This document shows, piece after piece, positions 6,478 through 8,143 of a DNA stretch of 8,143 nt. Numbering within the stretch: the first letter of the stretch is position 1; the number at the start of each line of letters is the position of its first letter. The stretch is from an uncultured Thalassolituus sp. (GTDB lineage Bacteria; Pseudomonadota; Gammaproteobacteria; Pseudomonadales; Oceanobacteraceae), in NCBI GenBank assembly GCA_913054055.1, contig CAJXIT010000155.1:1-8143 (forward strand), given 5' to 3'. The position numbers were made by a program, and so were the translations under genes. The notes under the pieces are model-generated. The model saw only the letters and a program-made list of their open reading frames with translations. It did no database searches and was not told the origin of the DNA.

Positions 6478-6667
6478 CGCCCTAGTCTTCATACCCTCTC
6501 AAAACTGTGACACAAGCATTAGAATGCACAACTGGTCTACGACAGATTGCCTAATTCTAGAGCTAAGTCACAGTGAAAACCCAGTGAATTGCGTACCTTT
6601 TGCATATTCTTATTTTATGCTTTCAAACAGGCCAAATGGGTCACTCTAATCTGTACACTAAATACAC
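6478..6667 (+). promoter_or_regulatory. Leader and probable promoter region of the cyclase gene
   Basis: A 190-base gap with no convincing gene. It holds ACTGTGAC (6504-6511) and its inverted copy GTCACAGT (6567-6574) 55 bases apart, a small hairpin GCATT-AG-AATGC (6516-6527), and two CAGTGAA copies at 6571 and 6582, 11 bases apart, so on one helix face. TTGCGT (6589-6594) and TATTTT (6611-6616), 16 bases apart, are a weak promoter candidate. No Shine-Dalgarno is visible before the cyclase ATG. No terminator for the SET gene is obvious. Confidence 0.35.
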
Positions 6668-8062
6668 ATGACACTTAAACAGCTTTCATTAACATCCATT
6701 CGCTTTCCGCTCTCTTGGCAGATAATGCTCGCCATGGTCATTTTGGTTGTATTAACAACAGGGACTATTTGGCTATATTTAAGCTTTAATTTGAATAACC
6801 TTTTACAAAAGCAGTCGGATACATTTGCTCAAACAATCATACAACAGGCAGCAAACAGTTCATCAGAAATGGTCATGGCTGATGATCAATTAGCGATCTC
6901 TACCATGTTACAAAATTTAGTATCATCTACGTCAAACATTCAGCATATCGCCATTTATAATGAGAAAAATACCTTACTGGCCGAAGCGCTTACACAGTCA
7001 CCATCAAAACGATTGACGGTTAGCCATTATAAAACACCTATCATCTTTCAAGACGTTCAAGCGGGTTTATTAACCCTTACCCTAGACAACTCAGAAATCA
7101 CCGAGTCTTTAATAAAAACCCGTAATGCGGTTGGGCTAATTACCAGCATTTTAGGCCTAGTTACCCTTTTATTATCTGTATTTTTATCTCGAACATTAAC
7201 AGCCCCCATCACTCGATTACAAAGAGTGGCCCTAAAAGTGTCTAAAGGCGAGTTAAACCCCAAGCTTCCCAGTTCAAAAAATGACGAAGTGGGTGACTTG
7301 GTTTTGAGCTTTAAGAAAATGTTACAAGGATTAAGGGACAAAGAATCCATTGAGCACAAATTCAGCAGTTACATTTCAAAGGACATCGCAAAAGATATTT
7401 TATCAAATTTAAATACCCCCACTAAACCACTGCGCTCCACCAAAGGCTCTGTACTATTTGTGGACATTGTGGGTTTCACTCAACTTTGCGAGAAAGAGCC
7501 GCCAAAACACGTAGCCGACATTTTAAATCACTACTATTTTTTATTGCATCAGGCAGCAAAGATGTATCGCGGAACCGTCGACAATTACATTGGCGATGGC
7601 GCCATGCTGACATTTGGTATACACAAAGAGGACAAAAAACACTGTATTAATGCTATATGTACCGCTGAAATCTTCATTCGCCTAAGTGACCTGATGAACT
7701 CTCAACGGATCGCAGAAAACCTCCCCACTCTAGAGTTTCGACTAGGGCTTCACTGCGGTGAGTTACTCGCAGGTACCATAGGATCAAGCGAACGCATGCA
7801 ATCAACCATAACAGGCGACACCGTAAATTTAGCCTCTAGACTGTGTGAACAAGCCACACCTGGCCATCTTCTTATTAGCGAGGCTGTTTATCAAAACCAA
7901 GCCACCAAAGGCATGATCATGACATCAGAGAAAATCCCGATGATCATCAAGGGGAAAACAGGCTACATTAATTGCTACCAAGTTAATGGCCTTGCACCTA
8001 AATTCAACCGACTGCTCATGCAGCAAGAGGCAGAAATGGAGGCCATGCAAAGTTATGTTTAA
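6668..8062 (+). CDS. Membrane-bound HAMP-class III adenylate/guanylate cyclase
   Basis: A 464-residue inner-membrane enzyme expected to make a cyclic nucleotide from a nucleoside triphosphate. Order: transmembrane helix 1 (about 17-40), an external domain (about 41-153) with a pattern reminiscent of BarA/Smp-type sensor domains, helix 2 (about 154-175), HAMP (about 176-230), a KFSSYIS linker, then the cyclase homology domain (about 258-445). Both metal-binding aspartates are present: Asp266 in FVDIVGFT and Asp310 in YIGDGAM. The transition-state pair Asn387/Arg391 lies in GDTVNLASRL, and Thr380 fills the second base-recognition position common in class IIIb enzymes. The usual lysine in VDKYIGD is Asn306, so substrate choice is uncertain, though cyclases with Asn there are known to be active. 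An in-frame TAA at 6659-6661 makes ATG 6668 the first start. It overlaps the next gene by eight bases. Confidence 0.92.
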   Translation: MTLKQLSLTSIRFPLSWQIMLAMVILVVLTTGTIWLYLSFNLNNLLQKQSDTFAQTIIQQAANSSSEMVMADDQLAISTMLQNLVSSTSNIQHIAIYNEKNTLLAEALTQSPSKRLTVSHYKTPIIFQDVQAGLLTLTLDNSEITESLIKTRNAVGLITSILGLVTLLLSVFLSRTLTAPITRLQRVALKVSKGELNPKLPSSKNDEVGDLVLSFKKMLQGLRDKESIEHKFSSYISKDIAKDILSNLNTPTKPLRSTKGSVLFVDIVGFTQLCEKEPPKHVADILNHYYFLLHQAAKMYRGTVDNYIGDGAMLTFGIHKEDKKHCINAICTAEIFIRLSDLMNSQRIAENLPTLEFRLGLHCGELLAGTIGSSERMQSTITGDTVNLASRLCEQATPGHLLISEAVYQNQATKGMIMTSEKIPMIIKGKTGYINCYQVNGLAPKFNRLLMQQEAEMEAMQSYV

Positions 8063-8143
8063 ACATTTAAAAGGCTTTCTGCCTGTTTTCTTCATTATTT
8101 TAGTTTCTGGCTGCAGCACTACCTCAAACAAGTTCTGGTTCCA
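8055..8143 (+). CDS. Lipoprotein, 5' part only (runs off the window)
   Basis: The ATG at 8055 lies inside the last codons of the cyclase, overlapping it by eight bases, and the frame stays open to the window end (29 complete codons). The start encodes a clear lipoprotein signal: Lys3 and Lys6, a hydrophobic core GFLPVFFIILV, and the lipobox VSGC with Cys20; Ser at +2 predicts outer-membrane sorting. GGAGG at 8038-8042 is a Shine-Dalgarno with a rather long 12-base spacing, so translation is probably also coupled to the cyclase. Only about nine residues of mature protein are visible, so the function cannot be stated. The overlap suggests it acts with the cyclase or is at least co-expressed. 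Confidence 0.82.
   Translation, partial: MFKHLKGFLPVFFIILVSGCSTTSNKFWF

Noticed and set aside
6437..6649. Plus-strand 70-codon frame between SET and cyclase
   Set aside because: It begins inside the SET gene in another frame, lacks a ribosome site and has no recognisable composition or motif.

Overview
The window looks like AT-leaning chromosomal DNA from a gammaproteobacterium, probably a marine, lipid-using member of the Oceanospirillales/Alteromonadales kind. This is inferred from gene content only: a MaoC-type acyl dehydratase, an acyl-CoA synthetase divergent from an AraC regulator with an arabinose-binding-like N-terminus, a cysteine-rich CWC protein and a HAMP-class III cyclase. I see no insertion sequence, phage gene, CRISPR array, tRNA or rRNA.

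Layout. Positions 36-908 (+) encode a double-hotdog MaoC-type hydratase. After a dyad-rich gap comes a predicted SAM-dependent methyltransferase with a lipoprotein signal (995-1813, +). It converges on a metallo-beta-lactamase-fold hydrolase (1831-2649, -). A 262-base divergent region with several inverted repeats leads into a 65-residue CWC protein (2912-3109, +), whose TTG start lies inside a perfect 16-base palindrome. A strong bidirectional terminator (3169-3196) separates it from the convergent acyl-CoA synthetase (3217-4884, -). Divergent from the synthetase is the AraC-family regulator (5066-6085, +). It is followed by a 27-codon ORF (6082-6165) and a compact SET-domain protein (6166-6477). 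After a 190-base gap come a membrane-bound HAMP/class III nucleotide cyclase (6668-8062, +) and the first 29 codons of an overlapping lipoprotein gene (8055 to the window edge).

How the parts may fit. The hydratase and acyl-CoA synthetase both act on acyl-CoA chemistry, and the divergent AraC protein is the natural candidate regulator of the synthetase. The cyclase and the overlapping lipoprotein look like one transcription unit, perhaps a membrane signalling module with an envelope partner. The other genes are single neighbours with no evident shared pathway.

I do not see a clearly new multi-gene system. The most unusual points are the stop-to-start arrangement AraC / 27-codon ORF / SET, the Asn in place of the substrate-defining Lys of the cyclase, and the palindrome covering the CWC start codon.
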